A DNA stretch of 64,000 nt from Adiantum capillus-veneris. Lineage: Eukaryota > Streptophyta > Polypodiopsida > Polypodiales > Pteridaceae. Positions 12,104-27,068 of this stretch are shown here, piece after piece (position 1 is the first letter of the stretch; each line of letters begins with the position of its first letter). The position numbers and the translations under genes are program-made. The stretch is taken from the NCBI GenBank assembly GCA_014529385.2, contig CM043954.1:91787747-91851746 (forward strand), given 5' to 3'. The notes under the pieces were generated by a model. That model did not search any database. It worked only from the letters and a program-made list of their open reading frames with translations, and was not told the origin of the DNA.

Positions 12104-13320
12104 ATCTCCTAATTCCCACTTTTGAATTGGGGTGAAGTTTTGACCATGAGAACATGATTTGTTCCATTTTTTGTCACAAATGTAATGATATCTTTGCATA
12201 AAAGTCCATTATTATTGACAATGAATATTCAACGTAGTGGACCTACCCAGCAAGAAGGAAATGCAATCATATAAAGTGAAGAAATAAAAAATCCTAAATT
12301 CTCACACATATCATGATACTAGTGGAATAAACATTGTACGTTTTAGAGTTTATGTATACAATCAAACCTTCTCCTTTGTTAGCTTCAATGCTGTAGCACA
12401 TTGATAAATTTACATAAAACATTTGAAGCCTTTACCAAAAAAATGTACCACAAACTATTTACTTGGAATATCACATGCTATATAATGCATACTAGGTCTT
12501 GAAGATATGCAAATACCACTACTTACAAATTTGGGTGATAACTTTCTTTGTACTAGGTCTCGATTCTAGAAGGTAGACTTAGATAGCCACAAGAGAAACT
12601 TCTTATGTTAGTTGGTGTTTAAAAATCAAATATAAAAAGGTTGCTTAACTAATCAAGTTGATAAAGTTTATACAATTTCATACGACCTTACTTCAGTATA
12701 TATGTGATGACTAAAGCTATATAGTATTACATAATAAAACATTTCAGAAAAAAACTTGAACACAAAGTATCTAGACTTCTTTTTACAATTATATTAGAGA
12801 TGCCAGTGTGCCACTCATAATGATAGTGATTCGTGTTAAATCAAAATCTATATGCACTCATGTTGCTTCAATTTTGCATATGATTTTTCATTTCAATAAA
12901 CAATTACACAAAGCTACAATCTTTAGATGCATGGAGATAATGTCAAGATAGAACACTATTTAAAGATTTTTCCAAGCTGACGTGAAGCTTTTTTAGATTA
13001 GAGAATCATAAGGCATGCTAGACTTAAATGTGAGCTTACATTATTCAATAGATTGAGTCTTATCACAATGAAGAATGTGACTAGTTTCAAACCAATATTT
13101 TTTTATAAATAGGCCAATACCTTGACATATACCACTTGTGAAACTCAAATTCTCAAAAGTTTAGTATGCTTTAATGACTAAGAGATATTAAACATGCCAT
13201 ATTTTTGAACCTTTTGTTATTTTTCTTTCAAAAAGACCCCTTCTTGTCTTCTCCACAAATATATGGTCACCGAAAGAAGTTTTTTTTTTTTTGCAAAAAT
13301 CACAATTGTGAGTGAATTAT
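12104..13320. other. AT-rich interior of the TIR insertion, no gene seen
   Basis: AT-rich sequence with no protein-like frame and no tandem repeat that I can see. It contains a T run near 13280. Confidence 0.5.
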
Positions 13321-13324
13321 ATTG

Positions 13325-13499
13325 AACAGCCCTAAAAATTACAAGACCTTATCGTGCTCTTGTTGAGCCATGACATCATCCAGGGACTATAATTACATCG
13401 GCTATCAAGGTTGAACAACCCAAAAAATTACAAGATCTTGTCATGCTCTTGTTGAGCCATGGCATCATCCGGGGACTATAATTACATCGGCTATCAAGG
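13325..13499. repeat. ~87-bp tandem duplication
   Basis: Copies run at 13325-13409 and 13411-13499. They share AAAATTACAAGA, TGCTCTTGTTGAGCCATG, CATCATCC, and GGGACTATAATTACATCGG through CTATCAAGG. They differ at a handful of positions. The small open stretch beginning at 13459 starts inside the second copy and has no known motif. Confidence 0.9.
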
Positions 13500-13823
13500 C
13501 AGCCACCCCCACCAATCCGTCCCATTCTCCTCGATACACAAGGTCTATAAACTTGTTCTTATGAGATCTTTTATTTACCGATGGCCAAGAATTTTCCCCG
13601 TCCTAGGCATTCCATCTGCTGACAACAAAGCACAAATAGTCCTAGAACAATCCTTCAAGTGTTGCTTGCACCCGAGCGTCCATATTAGCACTTTTCTTTC
13701 TCGAGTAATTTCTGCGAAGCTTGCCACCACAAAACCTCCTTCAAACACACGGTGGTTCCTTGTCTGCCATACATTATGTAAGAAGAAGTATCTGACGATT
13801 TGAGTGCTGACAAGGAGGGCAGG

Positions 13824-14077
13824 ACATTTAGTGTTTAATGTTAAACTTTGAGTTGAAGCACTCGAAAATCACTCTTGAAAGCCAAGTTATACTTTTACAA
13901 GAAACGGCACAATGAATAGATTTTCTCCATAACAATGGTAGTCTTAATACATGACATTCAGTGTTTAATGTTAAACTTTGAGTTGAAGCACTCGCAAATC
14001 ACTCTTGAAAGCCAAGTTATACTTTTACAAGAAACAACACAATGAGTAGATATTCTCCATAACAATGGTAGTGTTTA
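13824..14077. repeat. ~127-bp tandem duplication
   Basis: Two adjacent copies share TTTAATGTTAAACTTTGAG, TTGAAGCACTCG, AAATCACTCTTGAAAGCC, and TCTCCATAACAATGGTAGT with few differences. It has no coding potential. A further ~38-bp duplication (GACATGTATGT, then TGATTTAGTGATTGAC) lies at about 14153-14219. Confidence 0.9.
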
Positions 14078-14219
14078 GAAACACCAAGAGAATTTACTTT
14101 AAAATCCAAAGTAGAGAGTTCCTAAAACATTTGTTTGTTTCTATTACAAATATATGATACATGACATGTATGTATGATTTAGTGATTGACATGACATGTA
14201 TGTGTGATTTAGTGATTGA

Positions 14220-15595
14220 CTCAATCATAGCTTCAAATGTGACGATTTCCTTAAAAAACATTCACAGTGTTTTGGTAGTTTTTACTCACTTCTAAAAGAA
14301 ACATGCGTACTCACACCCACATTCAAATTTAGATTAATGAAATTTATATTTTAAGGTAGTACTTAGGCCTCTCAACTTATTATAGTGTTTACAAACACCA
14401 ATGACTTTTATCATTCACTTGGAATCAAGATATACATAGTAATCTAGTTTAAAACAATGTTTGTTAACTAGTAAGTGTTTATAAGGATTAAAAATAGGGC
14501 CCTTCAATTCTTTCTCCAAGGAGAGATAGAGAGTGGGAGGACAAAGAGAGAGGAAACCTAAGCATAGCATTAGACAAAGAGGAGGATGAAAGTTTGGAGT
14601 GATCATATTATAGTAATGTATTAAAGGGCTTTGATAATACTTAATCCCATATAGTTGATATAAATAGAGGTGGAGAGAGAGAGAGAGAGGCATAAAGAGA
14701 GGAGGACTGAAAATTCAAGTAGTTATATTACAAAAAAGTGTTAAAGACATACAAGAAACCTCTTAGATAGCAGATTATCAATCTAAAAGACAGACCTTGT
14801 AGGAATACTCTCAAATAAGCAAATCATCAAGTTGAGAGGATTATGACATCATTAAAGTCAAAATAAATATGAGCATTCTATCATTGTGCCACTATGTTTA
14901 GGACATATTAAAGATTTGACAAGAACTTGATTTTAATTTTTGCAAGTTGTTTTACTATGACCAATGCACACATGCCTCATCCAATACATCTTATGAAGCA
15001 TTTTCATTCTACCAAATGGTCAAAATTTTATTCTTTGAATAACAAGGTTGTGAATTTTCTCATCTACAAGGGCAATACAAACAAGGGGGGCTAGAAGGAG
15101 GGACACAGAGAAAGATAGAGGGGGGCGGCTGGGCGACAAGGTACAAAATGCACATAACTTTCATGTTCGTGCTCACAATTATATACCACCATAGATTTGC
15201 CTTGGATGGGCCAAATTGTCTTTTAGAAAGCCTTTCAATTTGGCCCTTTGGTTAATGTTCTCAATCTCAAAATTAGTAAATTACTTGTGAGTAGCTTTAA
15301 GGGCGGTATTGGGAAGCTTGAAAGCTCAAACCTAGTTTTCTCTTGGGGTAACTTAAAGATTGTCCCAATGATGGCCATATTTGTCATATTATCTCATGGG
15401 TTACAAGAAGATTTTATTTTTTGATCACAAAGACAAAACACGAGAGTATAAACTTAAGTTTGTCTAAATTGCTAAGCATCCTAACGTTGTACATACAAAG
15501 TGAACATGTCATATTGATTAAGTGTTGGTCCTAGGAAGCCTGTAAATTGAACTACATGGCCAACATATGGCTCTCCAAATGGGGAGGGGACAGTG

Positions 15596-15599
<4 letters not shown>
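14220..15599. other. AT-rich interior of the TIR insertion, no gene seen
   Basis: AT-rich, with short GA-rich patches near 14520-14700 and 15090-15125. I see no reading frame or repeat structure that can be supported. Confidence 0.5.
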
Positions 15600-15646
<47 letters not shown>

Positions 15647-15880
15647 CTTAGCATGTATAGCCTTTTGCATTTGGTCATGTGCATATAACTTCAGCCTTTT
15701 GATCATCCTCTTTTCTGCATTGAAAATGAACATGATTTTTTAAAGCTAATAGTTGAATTCAAAATCTCCAGATTTGACAACATGAAAGATGTTTAGATTT
15801 GAAATGAACGTCATGGTTTTCTTAAAAATGAAACAACTTCAAAGCCCACAGAGAGCTAGAGAGTGAGATGGACAGACACA

Positions 15881-15962
<82 letters not shown>
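15600..15962. repeat. (GA)n and (AC)n microsatellites
   Basis: (GA)n covers 15600-15642 and (AC)n covers 15882-15962. Unique AT-rich sequence lies between them. Confidence 0.95.
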
Positions 15963-15965
<3 letters not shown>

Positions 15966-15990
15966 CATGGAGAGAAGGTGAGAAGAGAGA

Positions 15991-18275
<2,285 letters not shown>

Positions 18276-18800
18276 AGAGAAAAAGAAAGCAAGATAGAGA
18301 GGTGGATGGTCCTCTAAAAGAAGTCTTTGAGTTGTGATTATCATCATCCTAGCTATGCCACCTCCATAGAAGAAAGAGAGGGAAGATGGTCCTTTAAAAC
18401 AAGTCCATGAGTTACAACTATCATCATCCTGGTTTTTCCACGTCTAGAGCTACAATAAGATGTCTATGTGACTCTGTATCTGAAGTGAGAAGTGACTCAA
18501 CTTATGCGATGTTTAGAATTCATGATCTCTTGGAGAGTAGACTACCCTCTACACAAGGTCTTCTATCAACCTCTCATGTCCTCATATACAAAAAAGTGCT
18601 CCTTGCACTCAACTCTCTTTGCTAGGAGTATCATCAACTCGTCCTTTCTCGATCCATAGCTTATTTGTGCTACCTTGAGCTGGCCAATAGCTACACATGA
18701 GGTATGAGGCATGTTCATGTCCATGTATCTAGTATAGAGAGAGAGGGGGTGTGGGGGGATGGGGGAGAGATTGTGTTGGGGTGAACAAGCATGAGGCAAG

Positions 18801-18864
<64 letters not shown>

Positions 18865-19464
18865 GCAAGCCCAAGAGAGAGATAGGGAGAGATCGGGATG
18901 CAACCGAGGCGTCTAGAACCTATATGTAGTGATATGTGTATCATTGAATCGCTATATTTTATATAGACAAAAGCAAAAAATACTACTGGGTCATTGATTG
19001 CATTGGAGTACTAGAGAGAAAATGAGGAAGAGAGAAGAGTGAGAGAAACGAAAGAGTGCCGTGTAGGTTTGGTATGAGTGTAATTCTTTTCTTGATCAGC
19101 CCCAATACAAGATTTGTCCATGTGGACTAATCTTAACCAATCCAAACCTAGGTCCTCGACCTAAGTGTTCTACATGTTTAACACACGAAACAAACTCATA
19201 CCTAGTTCATCGACTTAGGTTTTGTGCATGTAGACCAAACCAAACAAATTTAAACCGAAGTCATCCACCTTTTCCCAACTAATCTACGAGAGAGAGAAGG
19301 GGTGGGGGGGGAGAGAGGAAGAGAAAGAGAAAGAGAGATCAAGGCAAGAAAGCTATATAGGCTTGACATGGGTGCAATTCATGTCTTCCAAAGACCTTAA
19401 GATTCATCCATGCAGATAAAACCCAACAAATTCAAACCTATATCATTGACCTCTTGCAAGCCAC

Positions 19465-19533
<69 letters not shown>

Positions 19534-20285
19534 TCAAACCTTGTATGGTAATAATGTTTGTCAAGCACATTTGTCCATGTGGAATTCTCTCTCTCTCTCT
19601 CTTTTGTGAGCATCTTAGAAAAGATAGTAGACACACTAAAAAGTACAATACTTTTGTGTAGTCACTAGGATTAGCTCACATATAAGAAATGAAGATTTTT
19701 CTATGTGACCAAATTTTGGGTCCATCGGCAAATCACAAGCCGGACACATTGTGTAGATTAGCTACAACACAAAAACATATTGTGGACCATCCCCTCTCTC
19801 TCTTTTCCTTTGGGCATAAATTGTATATCCACTCAAGCGTATGAGATGCATTACATAATTTTGAGAAGATTGGCCCTAGACGGGCCCTAGACCAACCAAA
19901 GCCCCAAGTTTTGACCATGTGACTAAATCTTGGGGATTGCAATAGGTTAACTAGAGTTTAGAGGACTCCCAATTCATTTAAGTTTTGAGATTTTCTAAGC
20001 AAGTATGAGTTGGAACCAAAGGAACCTCGGCCACAAATCTCATAAGGTGCTTCTAAACACCACCCATATATGAAATATTTTATCATTGATTTGCATCAAC
20101 CTCCTTACTATAGCATGAGCAAAAAACTCCCACGTAGAGTATATGTGCTTGTCAACAAGGTTTATTTTGGTTCCCCGATAAGAAAAAATGGAGAAAGAAT
20201 GCACACTTCACTAAGTCCCAAATTAACAAAATTCCCAAGCAAATGGGATCCATTTTGATTTGGAATTACCAAAATGTCTCTAAAG
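18276..20285. other. Right part of the TIR insertion with further GA tracts, no gene seen
   Basis: Contains (GA)n at 18802-18859 and 19468-19531, and shorter GA patches. The phrase TTGTCCATGTGGA recurs near 19117 and 19570, echoing the blocks to the left. No protein-like frame is supported. Confidence 0.6.
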
Positions 20286-20309
20286 TCCCAAACTCTTTGA
20301 TAAGGTGTT

Positions 20310-20506
20310 CAAGGGTAGTCTTGGGACAAGTATCCCCCTTTCTCCTTTGAGAGAGAGGACTTGATAAATACAAAAACAAATATTTAAATCAACTAAATTA
20401 TCATTGGACCCCTTGGGAGGCCAACCAATAGGCTTTAGGCACACCATGAGGACAACATGGGTAGGGGCTTGACATGTGTCCTTGCTGCCTCTTGAGGCTT
20501 GGTCTT

Positions 20507-20554
<48 letters not shown>

Positions 20555-20981
20555 CTCTCTCATCCACCTAGCTTTAGGGCTCGCCCCCTCATGAGTAGGG
20601 AGGCTGTTGACTTTTGAAACACAAGCTCCTTAGTGAGCAAGCACGACAAAGCACCTCAAGCATCTTAGTCAGCAAGCTCGACAAACACCTCAAGCTTGGA
20701 CCGGGTTCCCACCTCAAGCTCAGTCCTAGCTTACCTAAGGTCAAAGGACTTTTAACATTAACCTTTGTAGATCTTCAATGAAGATAACCCTAAGGTCTCT
20801 AAGCTCCATTGGCTAGCCTTGCTCTTTGATAGATTATCTCTCATTTGGACCCCTTTACCATTGGCCTCGTGTTGAGATAGACTCGTAAGCACATGTCTAT
20901 ATTCTGACCCTTGTTCCCGTGTATTCTCCCACATTAAATGATCAGTTTAATATGAGAAAATCATTTGGGTTGGTTAGATAT
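20310..20981 (-). repeat. 3' LTR of element B, proximal piece
   Basis: This matches about 31640-32257, including a (GT)n tract (20513-20553, against 31841-31886), and ends at GGTTAGATAT in both copies. It differs from the other LTR by small insertions, for example near 20640-20690 and 20770-20800. Confidence 0.9.
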
Positions 20982-20997
20982 ACCTCTCTCTCTTGAA
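20982..20997 (-). promoter_or_regulatory. Polypurine tract of element B
   Basis: Read on the minus strand this is TTCAAGAGAGAGAGGT, directly next to the start of the 3' LTR. That is the expected place for the plus-strand primer used in reverse transcription. Confidence 0.6.
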
Positions 20998-21489
20998 ATC
21001 ATAGTCTTCCTCGACTATGAGGTAGAAGAGGTAAAGCCTTAGTCATTAGTCAATGGATCTTAGCGGGTAGAGGATCCCTTTTTACCCTACGCCATCATTC
21101 CAAGATGGATGACTAATCCATTTGGTGCTTGGGAGACATAGCTGCCGCAAGCATGTCTGCTCTTTAGTCCATTTCATTCTCCCAAGTAGAGTGACAAATT
21201 CTACTGGGTGTTTGAGAGATGTCGTCATCAAAAACATGATTCTAAGCATGCATACTATTTAAATTTGTGCACAATAGAAAGAGAGCTAGTCTTATAAGAC
21301 AAAAACATTGGTCATTCGATAGAAATTTGTACATTTGCTTACTCTAATGTAGCATTGTAAGCATTGAAAAGGTTCATACTAACCTTAAGTTGTATTCCTT
21401 GCATCCATCTAGAATCTTCAAAAGGATAATTTTTGAACTTAATAAGACACCAGCGGATGGTCATACGTATCCCCAGATCCACAATATTT

Positions 21490-22600
21490 TTGGACTCATT
21501 TTTGAAAATTAGCTGGTCTTACACGCCTGTTTGGCTCGGTTCCAACTCTTCTGGCAGTTGGTCCTATCTTGAGTCCTTCAAACCAATTAGTTGGAAATAA
21601 TGACTCATGTAGCCTTGGACTGGCTTTAATGTTACTGATGAGGTAGGTTCGGGTTTTTTAACATTGCTTCCCAAAAGATCTCTCACGGAGTTCTTCTCTT
21701 GGAATAGGATTAGGTCCTTGCCCTAATATCCAATCTCTTATAGAGTACCCTTGGTATCTGGTCTGTTCTACCTCCTTAGGACTCATCATAACAAAGTTAT
21801 TGTAACAATCCCTAAATAGGTAAGATGGTAGATTTGTTGAACCCTTGTATTTGATTTTGAAGATATGGATGATCTTCATGGGTGTTAACTGTCGTGGTTT
21901 GGAATGAGAGGTCCATAAAAGATCCTTGACATTCATATCCTCCCAACAATAAACTCCAATCCTAGGATTATCCGTGCTAAGCTATTTCAAAGCTTTCAGA
22001 TCAACTTGATCATATCCCTTGAATTTTAAAGTCAGTGGACCTTCTTTTGCTAACATATTTTGTATTATTGTATTCACTTCTAACCCCCATTTGTCTATCA
22101 CATCAGGATTTTCAATTTTTACATAATATTGAGTCCTATTTTTATCCATATAAATTTTTCCTTGTTTGTTTGCTATGATTTCCTCTTCAAACTCTATGTC
22201 CTGGTCATCAATGCAAATGGCATTCTCTTTATTAGGATTCAAGTAAACTTAAGCTCCATGGACATTAGTCTTATAAAAGGTGAGTATGTGCTTGTATCGC
22301 ACTATCGTTCCGGTTCCTCACTGAGTCGAATAGGAAGACATTTCAGATGTTGAGTCGGAATAAGTGTATGAGACTTCTTCTAAGATAGTGTCCAAGTCAT
22401 CACCTTGATTCACGCTCTCTTCGGTGGATACCCTACTAGTGGTCTCTCCAAATATGCCTTGGTTTGCTAGTATATGACGAGATCTAAGGTTCATATAGAC
22501 TTGTTAAACCCTGGATAGAGTACTTGCCGTCGGATTGAATTGTTTTCCATTTTTCCACTTGACTTGAATTCAACTCCTGTCAAGCTCTCAATTCTTTGCC
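21490..22600 (-). pseudogene. Unrecognised retroelement reading frame near the 3' end of B
   Basis: From about 22595 the minus strand reads MENNSIRRQVLYPGFNKS. In shifted frames it continues with an acidic, Ser/Glu-rich stretch, then a lysine- and acid-rich segment containing YVKIENPDVIDKWGLEV (near 22100), then PMKIIHIFKIKYKG and MSPKEVEQTRYQGYSIRDW (near 21760). Stops or frame changes occur near 22540, 22310, 22255, 21982 and 21658. I do not recognise a family. The frame may belong to B, because it lies between the A-type leader and B's polypurine tract. It could also be the first ORF of A. Confidence 0.45.
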
Positions 22601-22879
22601 TGCAACCTATTTCTTGTGTCAGTTTTAACCAAGTTAGTTGTTTTCTCTCAAAGACTATACAATTTTTGCTAACTATTGTGATTGGTCTATGTATATCACT
22701 TTAATATGAGCTAAGTGAGTTAGCAAGTGAGACTTCCAGGTTTCACCCTTGCAAAGAGCTTAAGGGCTAATCTGCAACCTAGAAACTGAGTTAAAAAGTA
22801 CTAATTTGGATCCAATGGACTCCAAACTTGACCAATGGCCTTGTGTTATGTTGTTCTAACACTATACAAGCTCAAAAGT

Positions 22880-23960
22880 TCAAAATCTTGTCTCCGGGGT
22901 TTCAAAAGTAAATAATTTGATTATTTACTTTTCTCATTTTTTCTCACTTCTTTAGAATTCTTTTGCCTTATAGACACCTTGTCAAAGTCTCTAGACAAGT
23001 TTCACTGAGTTTGAACAAGATTTGTCCAACTCTTTAGTGTCCGCAGACTCAGTTTTCAAGAATCTGGCTTAAGTCTCACTTTTGTGATCCAAATTTCACC
23101 AAATTTGATATGTGGAATCTACTTGATATGCTTGACCTTGTGGTATACTTGTTGTGCAAAAATTCTTATTTCTGGGATAGATGTAAATAATCGTGATTAT
23201 TGACTTTTGGGATTTTTAAGCAACTTTTTGTCGCAATGTTGATACAAACAGGTAAAGCAACTCAACTTAAGCTCCCTAGCCAAGTTTCACCAAGTTTGGA
23301 TAAACTCTACTCAATTTGTCAACAATTTTGTATCTACAAACTGACTTTACAAATTTGGCCACAATTTCTACTTTAAAGATCCAAATATTACCAAATTTGA
23401 TAGAACTTGTCCAATTTCTACTTTAAAGATCCAAATATTACCAAATACAACACGATAGAACTTGTGGTATGCTTGGTTGGCCAAAAATATTTGAAAATTG
23501 AACAAAAGTAAATAATCATGATTATTCACTTTTGGTAAATTTTAGCATATTTTCTATTATCTGAGCATACTCACATGCTAAACTCTTTAAACTAAGCCTC
23601 TAAGTCAAGTTTCACTAAATTTGACCAAGATTTATCAAGTCAAATTCAATTTCTCGACAATCAATATAGATTTTAATTTTTATCAAGTTTTTGGTCTGTT
23701 TTGTGATCCAAATTCTATGAGCCTTCACAAAAGATGTTTGTAATCATGCATAGAGTCTCTGGTATCAACCGCGGTCAATTTTGAGCTAAAAGTAAATAAT
23801 CATGATTATTTACTTTTGGCCTAGAAAGAACACTTTTTGCAATTTTTTCAATGGTCAGTCTTTTTGTGACATGTTTTAAGCCTCCGAGTCAAGTTAAAAA
23901 TTAATTTGGCCTATACTCTCAAGAAAATGTAAATAATCTTAGTTTTTGCAAACTCTTAAA
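22880..23960 (-). repeat. Leader repeats of element A (5' half) with spaced palindromes
   Basis: Palindromes based on GTAAATAATCATGATTATTT occur at 22904-22932, 23183-23204, 23504-23533 and 23788-23817, with a decayed one near 23928. The 23788 copy is an exact 30-bp palindrome with half-site AAAAGTAAATAATCA. Spacing is about 275-325 bp. The surrounding text repeats loosely (TTTCACCAAATTTGA, AAGCCTCTAAGTCAAG-like). The same motif at the same period is found at 51514-52102 ahead of the other half of A. Confidence 0.8.
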
Positions 23961-24476
23961 AATTTACCTTAAATGCATCTTTAAGCTTACCCACTGGTCC
24001 ATACAACTTTTATGAGCATAATCTTCAGCCGGATTTAGTGGTTGACAGCCTTTTGGTGCTGTTTCAAGCCGTAGACTTGAAATTCTGTAACTTCACATAA
24101 ACAACTCATAGATGATTCTTTTGGAGTTACCAATGATTTGAGATCTCACCTTGGATTCTACTTACCCTACTCCTAGGTTCTTCTTCAATTGGGTTGTGTC
24201 CACAAACACTTGTTTTCTTGTTTTTTAATGGTTTTTTGAACCTTAATATTAAGACTTGTCTCATCCATCAATCATTCTCAAAGTCCTTACCTAACCCTAC
24301 AATCCTACAAGGTACTTAGCAAGTAAAATCCACTCCTAATCTACCTCTACAGAGCAAGAGACGACACTCTTAAGCTATGCGGTTTCAAAGAGAAAGGTTT
24401 ACTCTAGGTGGTCCTAGAGGAAGTTAAAGGACAACTACACTAGACACTCCTGTTTTCCCTAGTTTAGGTCTATTCG

Positions 24477-24494
24477 TCCCCGAAAACGGCGCCA
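24477..24494 (-). promoter_or_regulatory. Primer-binding site of element A
   Basis: On the minus strand, two bases after the LTR end, the sequence reads TGGCGCCGTTTTCGGGGA. It resembles the TGGCGCC-type primer sites of plant Athila/Tat gypsy elements (tRNA-Asp type). This shows that the adjacent LTR is a 5' LTR and that A's interior runs to the left. Confidence 0.8.
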
Positions 24495-24496
24495 AA

Positions 24497-25406
24497 TGTG
24501 GATGGGTTTTCTAACCTCACTCTTATCTTATTACAGACATAGCGAGAAGTTTCACAACCATATTTGTCAATCCATGGGACGAAGTTGGCTAGTGTATAGA
24601 GGCTACAAGAGGGTGTCAATATCTTGGAAAACAACAGACAACTCGCATCTAACAGAAGCTACACTCAAATGACCCGAGTCATCAAAAGCTAGTCATTAAT
24701 CGGCAAACAAAAGATGACAGTTACAGCATCAAATGACATCCGAATGTTACAAAACTTCTAGGACAAGTATATAAGACCTAAGCACACATGATTATGGTCT
24801 CAAATCTCACTTTTGATGAAGTGAAGTAAACGCGATTATTAAGAGCATTGAGATTTTGACCTAGTCGTTTCTGACCCCGAATGCATCTAAATGCTTAGCA
24901 ATGATGCCCCAATACCCCACCTATGCTTATTTTGTGATTTCCTAGCTTAAATTCCTACTTATGATGAAATTAGGCAACGGATCAACGACACCAAAAGCTA
25001 CGGTTTACCATGATATGTTTACGTCAATATGTAGAGCTCTTACATGTAATTGCAATGCAACAGTCGCCGCTGCAATGTGACAACCGACAAGGGAGAAGGA
25101 AGCATGAGAAGGAGAGAAGTGAGCGTTGTTAGCTCACACTGTGTATTTCTTATCCAAAAACTTAAAATTAATTTTACAAAATTGGCTTTTATACCTTAGC
25201 CAAGGTTTCTTTGGTAAAAACACTAATGTTTTGGGAGCTCTAACTAAGGATAAATTGATACAATCTGGAAGCTTATAGCTCTAGCTCATAGATTACAATA
25301 TCCACTTGGCAAATAGGAGTTACAATATTCTCAATTTATCAAAAGAATAAGTGTTTTTACAATAAATCTCCCAAAAAATGTTACATGGGTTAGCTTGCTG
25401 CTAACA
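24497..25406 (-). mobile_element. 5' LTR of element A, inverted half
   Basis: Reverse complement of 55801-56716 along its whole length (910 against 916 bp). It starts TGTTAG and ends CCATCCACA on the minus strand. It is preceded on that strand by TGTGG (25411-25407), identical to the 5 bp that follow the other LTR (56717-56721). The two LTRs therefore look like the two ends of one insertion, now pointing in opposite directions 30 kb apart. The LTRs differ by scattered substitutions and small indels, so the insertion is not recent. Confidence 0.92.
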
Positions 25407-25411
25407 CCACA

Positions 25412-26064
25412 CTTGTAGCACGGTCCTAATGGTTGTTGAGACGCTCCTGGAGCCACTCTTTATTGATAGGTATGCCTTTGTCCTGCTCTTGGGGGGTTCA
25501 CTATGTGTAAATCTATCATATCATGTGCGTTCAAAACATGTTTATAAAACCCCTTATCTGTGAATTTTGTTAAGAATATAATGTACCCTTTTCTTTTAAA
25601 ATCTGTAAGTTTTTTTCAAATTCAAAAAAATAATGCCCTTTTGTATATGATATTTCTGTAAGTTTCAAGACCCTTCTGTTGAACTCACGTGATAGGTTAC
25701 ATTTTTATTAGGTGACCTCCCCGGGGTCCTGCTAAGACATCATTGGCTATGAACAATAATGTTAGCTGATGCTATTGGACCACCAATAGCATGAGCTGCT
25801 ATTGGTGGTCCAACATTCCCAATCATGCTCCAAGGTTCTAGCGCCTTTGGATTTTTGGGAAGATATTATGTTGAACTAGCCATATATCCACTTGTCTCTT
25901 CATATTATGCAAGCACATGCATTAAGGCTTGTTCCTTTGGTTCTTCTACGGTGGGTGCAAACCTATTAACTAATGGTCTTGCTCGTGGGAGGGGAGGCTG
26001 TTGCCCCAAAACTGGTTGTGGCCATTCAATCCCTATTGGTTCTGGCAAATTCCCTGCTGTATAT
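25412..26064 (-). pseudogene. Middle part of element F gag, with a MITE inserted
   Basis: On the minus strand from 26064 the frame reads TAGNLPEPIGIEWPQPVLGQ, close to MERPQPVLGQQPPYPG in F2 near 44690. It continues to LTLLFIANDVLAG, where the MITE sits (25725-25488), then SQQPLGPCYKCG at the LTR of A. The CYKC half of a zinc knuckle ends here; the H..C half lies at 56717. At its other end it continues the gag that breaks off at 33148, where E inserted. There are a few stops (near 25940 and 25455). The protein would be the nucleic-acid-binding gag of a gypsy element. Confidence 0.8.
25488..25725. mobile_element. hAT-like MITE, copy 1 (238 bp)
   Basis: Flanked by the 8-bp direct repeat GTCCTGCT (25480-25487 and 25726-25733). 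The ends are CTTGGGGGGTTCAC and, inverted, CCCGGGGAGGTCAC. Copy 2 in reverse orientation lies at 45882-46127 with a different 8-bp duplication. There is no coding capacity. Removing it restores the F gag frame. The 8-bp duplication fits the hAT superfamily. Confidence 0.9.
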
Positions 26065-26528
26065 TGGAATTGGAGCTGGTCTCTTCAAACAACTAATTTT
26101 AGTGTTAGAGTTTAGAGCTATTGGTTATATCGTTAGTTCAGTTAATGAAACCGGAATAGAGTACTGAACTGGAATGTTATACTGAAATGAGAGACATGAC
26201 TGGAATATTTGCGGATTCAAATTAATAGCTCAAGGATAATCAGTACAGTGTATGATGGGTTTAAGCTCAAATGATTACAGAAGCAATGATTACAAGGTGA
26301 AGCTAGAGGCGAAGAGCTCATAAACCCGAAATTATTTAGAAATCTAAAGCCAAAAGTCAAGCAGCTAAGAAGCCAAGCAGCCCAATTACAATGTAACGGG
26401 TCCTTCTTATAGCTCCCAGGAGTTACAGCAGTAAGTGCCTGCGGTAATTAGTGCTAGTGTGATTGCTCCCGTTGTTCGGCCTTCTAAGGGACAGTTCTCA
26501 CCTGTTGGGGCTGTCTTCGCCCTCTATA
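26065..26528 (-). mobile_element. 3' LTR of element E, inverted half
   Basis: Reverse complement of 33149-33641, sharing GAGGG..AG.CCCAACA, CTTAGAAGGCCGAA, ACGAGCTCTTCGCC and CTCCAATT near the end. It is preceded on the minus strand by a polypurine tract, which marks it as the 3' LTR. It is followed by ATATA, which pairs (4 of 5) with GTATA in front of the 5' LTR at 33144-33148. The F gag frame continues on its far side. Confidence 0.88.
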
Positions 26529-26548
26529 TCCTTCCCTCCTTTCTTGAA
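26529..26548 (-). promoter_or_regulatory. Polypurine tract of element E
   Basis: Minus strand TTCAAGAAAGGAGGGAAGGA, directly upstream of the 3' LTR. Confidence 0.75.
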
Positions 26549-26662
26549 TTTTGGTATAACCTCAAAATTTTTTGAAAACAAATCCACCAGCTGATTTTGA
26601 TTTGGTGTTGAGGAAACCATCTAGTATTCTGGCTTGGCTTGAACCCTAAACCCTTCTGGTTG

Positions 26663-27068
26663 CTAATTTGGCCGATGTTCCTCATGATAATACTCTTTTG
26701 GTATTGCTAGCTTTATACCATCCTTCATGCTTGTTGAGTGCTTGACACCCCTATAGTTGTAATTCCAAGGGTGCCCAACCAAGGAAATTCCAGTGCCTAA
26801 CTGGGAAAATCCACCGTCTGTTTCTGAGATGGAACTACCCAGTATCCTTCCACTGAACTTGCTTCCTCTTGCCCTTCTTCTGTGTTGGTGCCTCAGAAGT
26901 CCCAGTGCCAGCATTGTCCTTCTGGATAAGTCTATAAATGGCCTCCTTCTCAAGTTGATCCTGCCTTTCAATGGACATCTCAAATTCATAAGGCATGAGT
27001 GGGTTGTAGGTTTTGGTGTCGGGATCATACAGACTGCGTTTGCCCTTTGTCAGACGAGTTCTAGCCAA
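26663..27068 (-). pseudogene. Basic, unrecognised reading frame upstream of the E 3' LTR
   Basis: From 27068 the minus strand encodes a 77-residue basic stretch beginning [19 protein letters not shown], rich in Lys/Arg/Gln, followed by further text in a second frame to about 26663. A similar MARTR-type start occurs near 30510 on the same strand. I do not recognise a domain. By position it is either a 3' ORF of E or gag-like sequence of B. Confidence 0.35.

Noticed and set aside
21490-22600. Endogenous pararetrovirus (caulimovirid-type) coding region
   Set aside because: Some text resembles an acidic polyprotein start, but I see no movement-protein, coat or RT motif. An LTR-element origin is the simpler reading.
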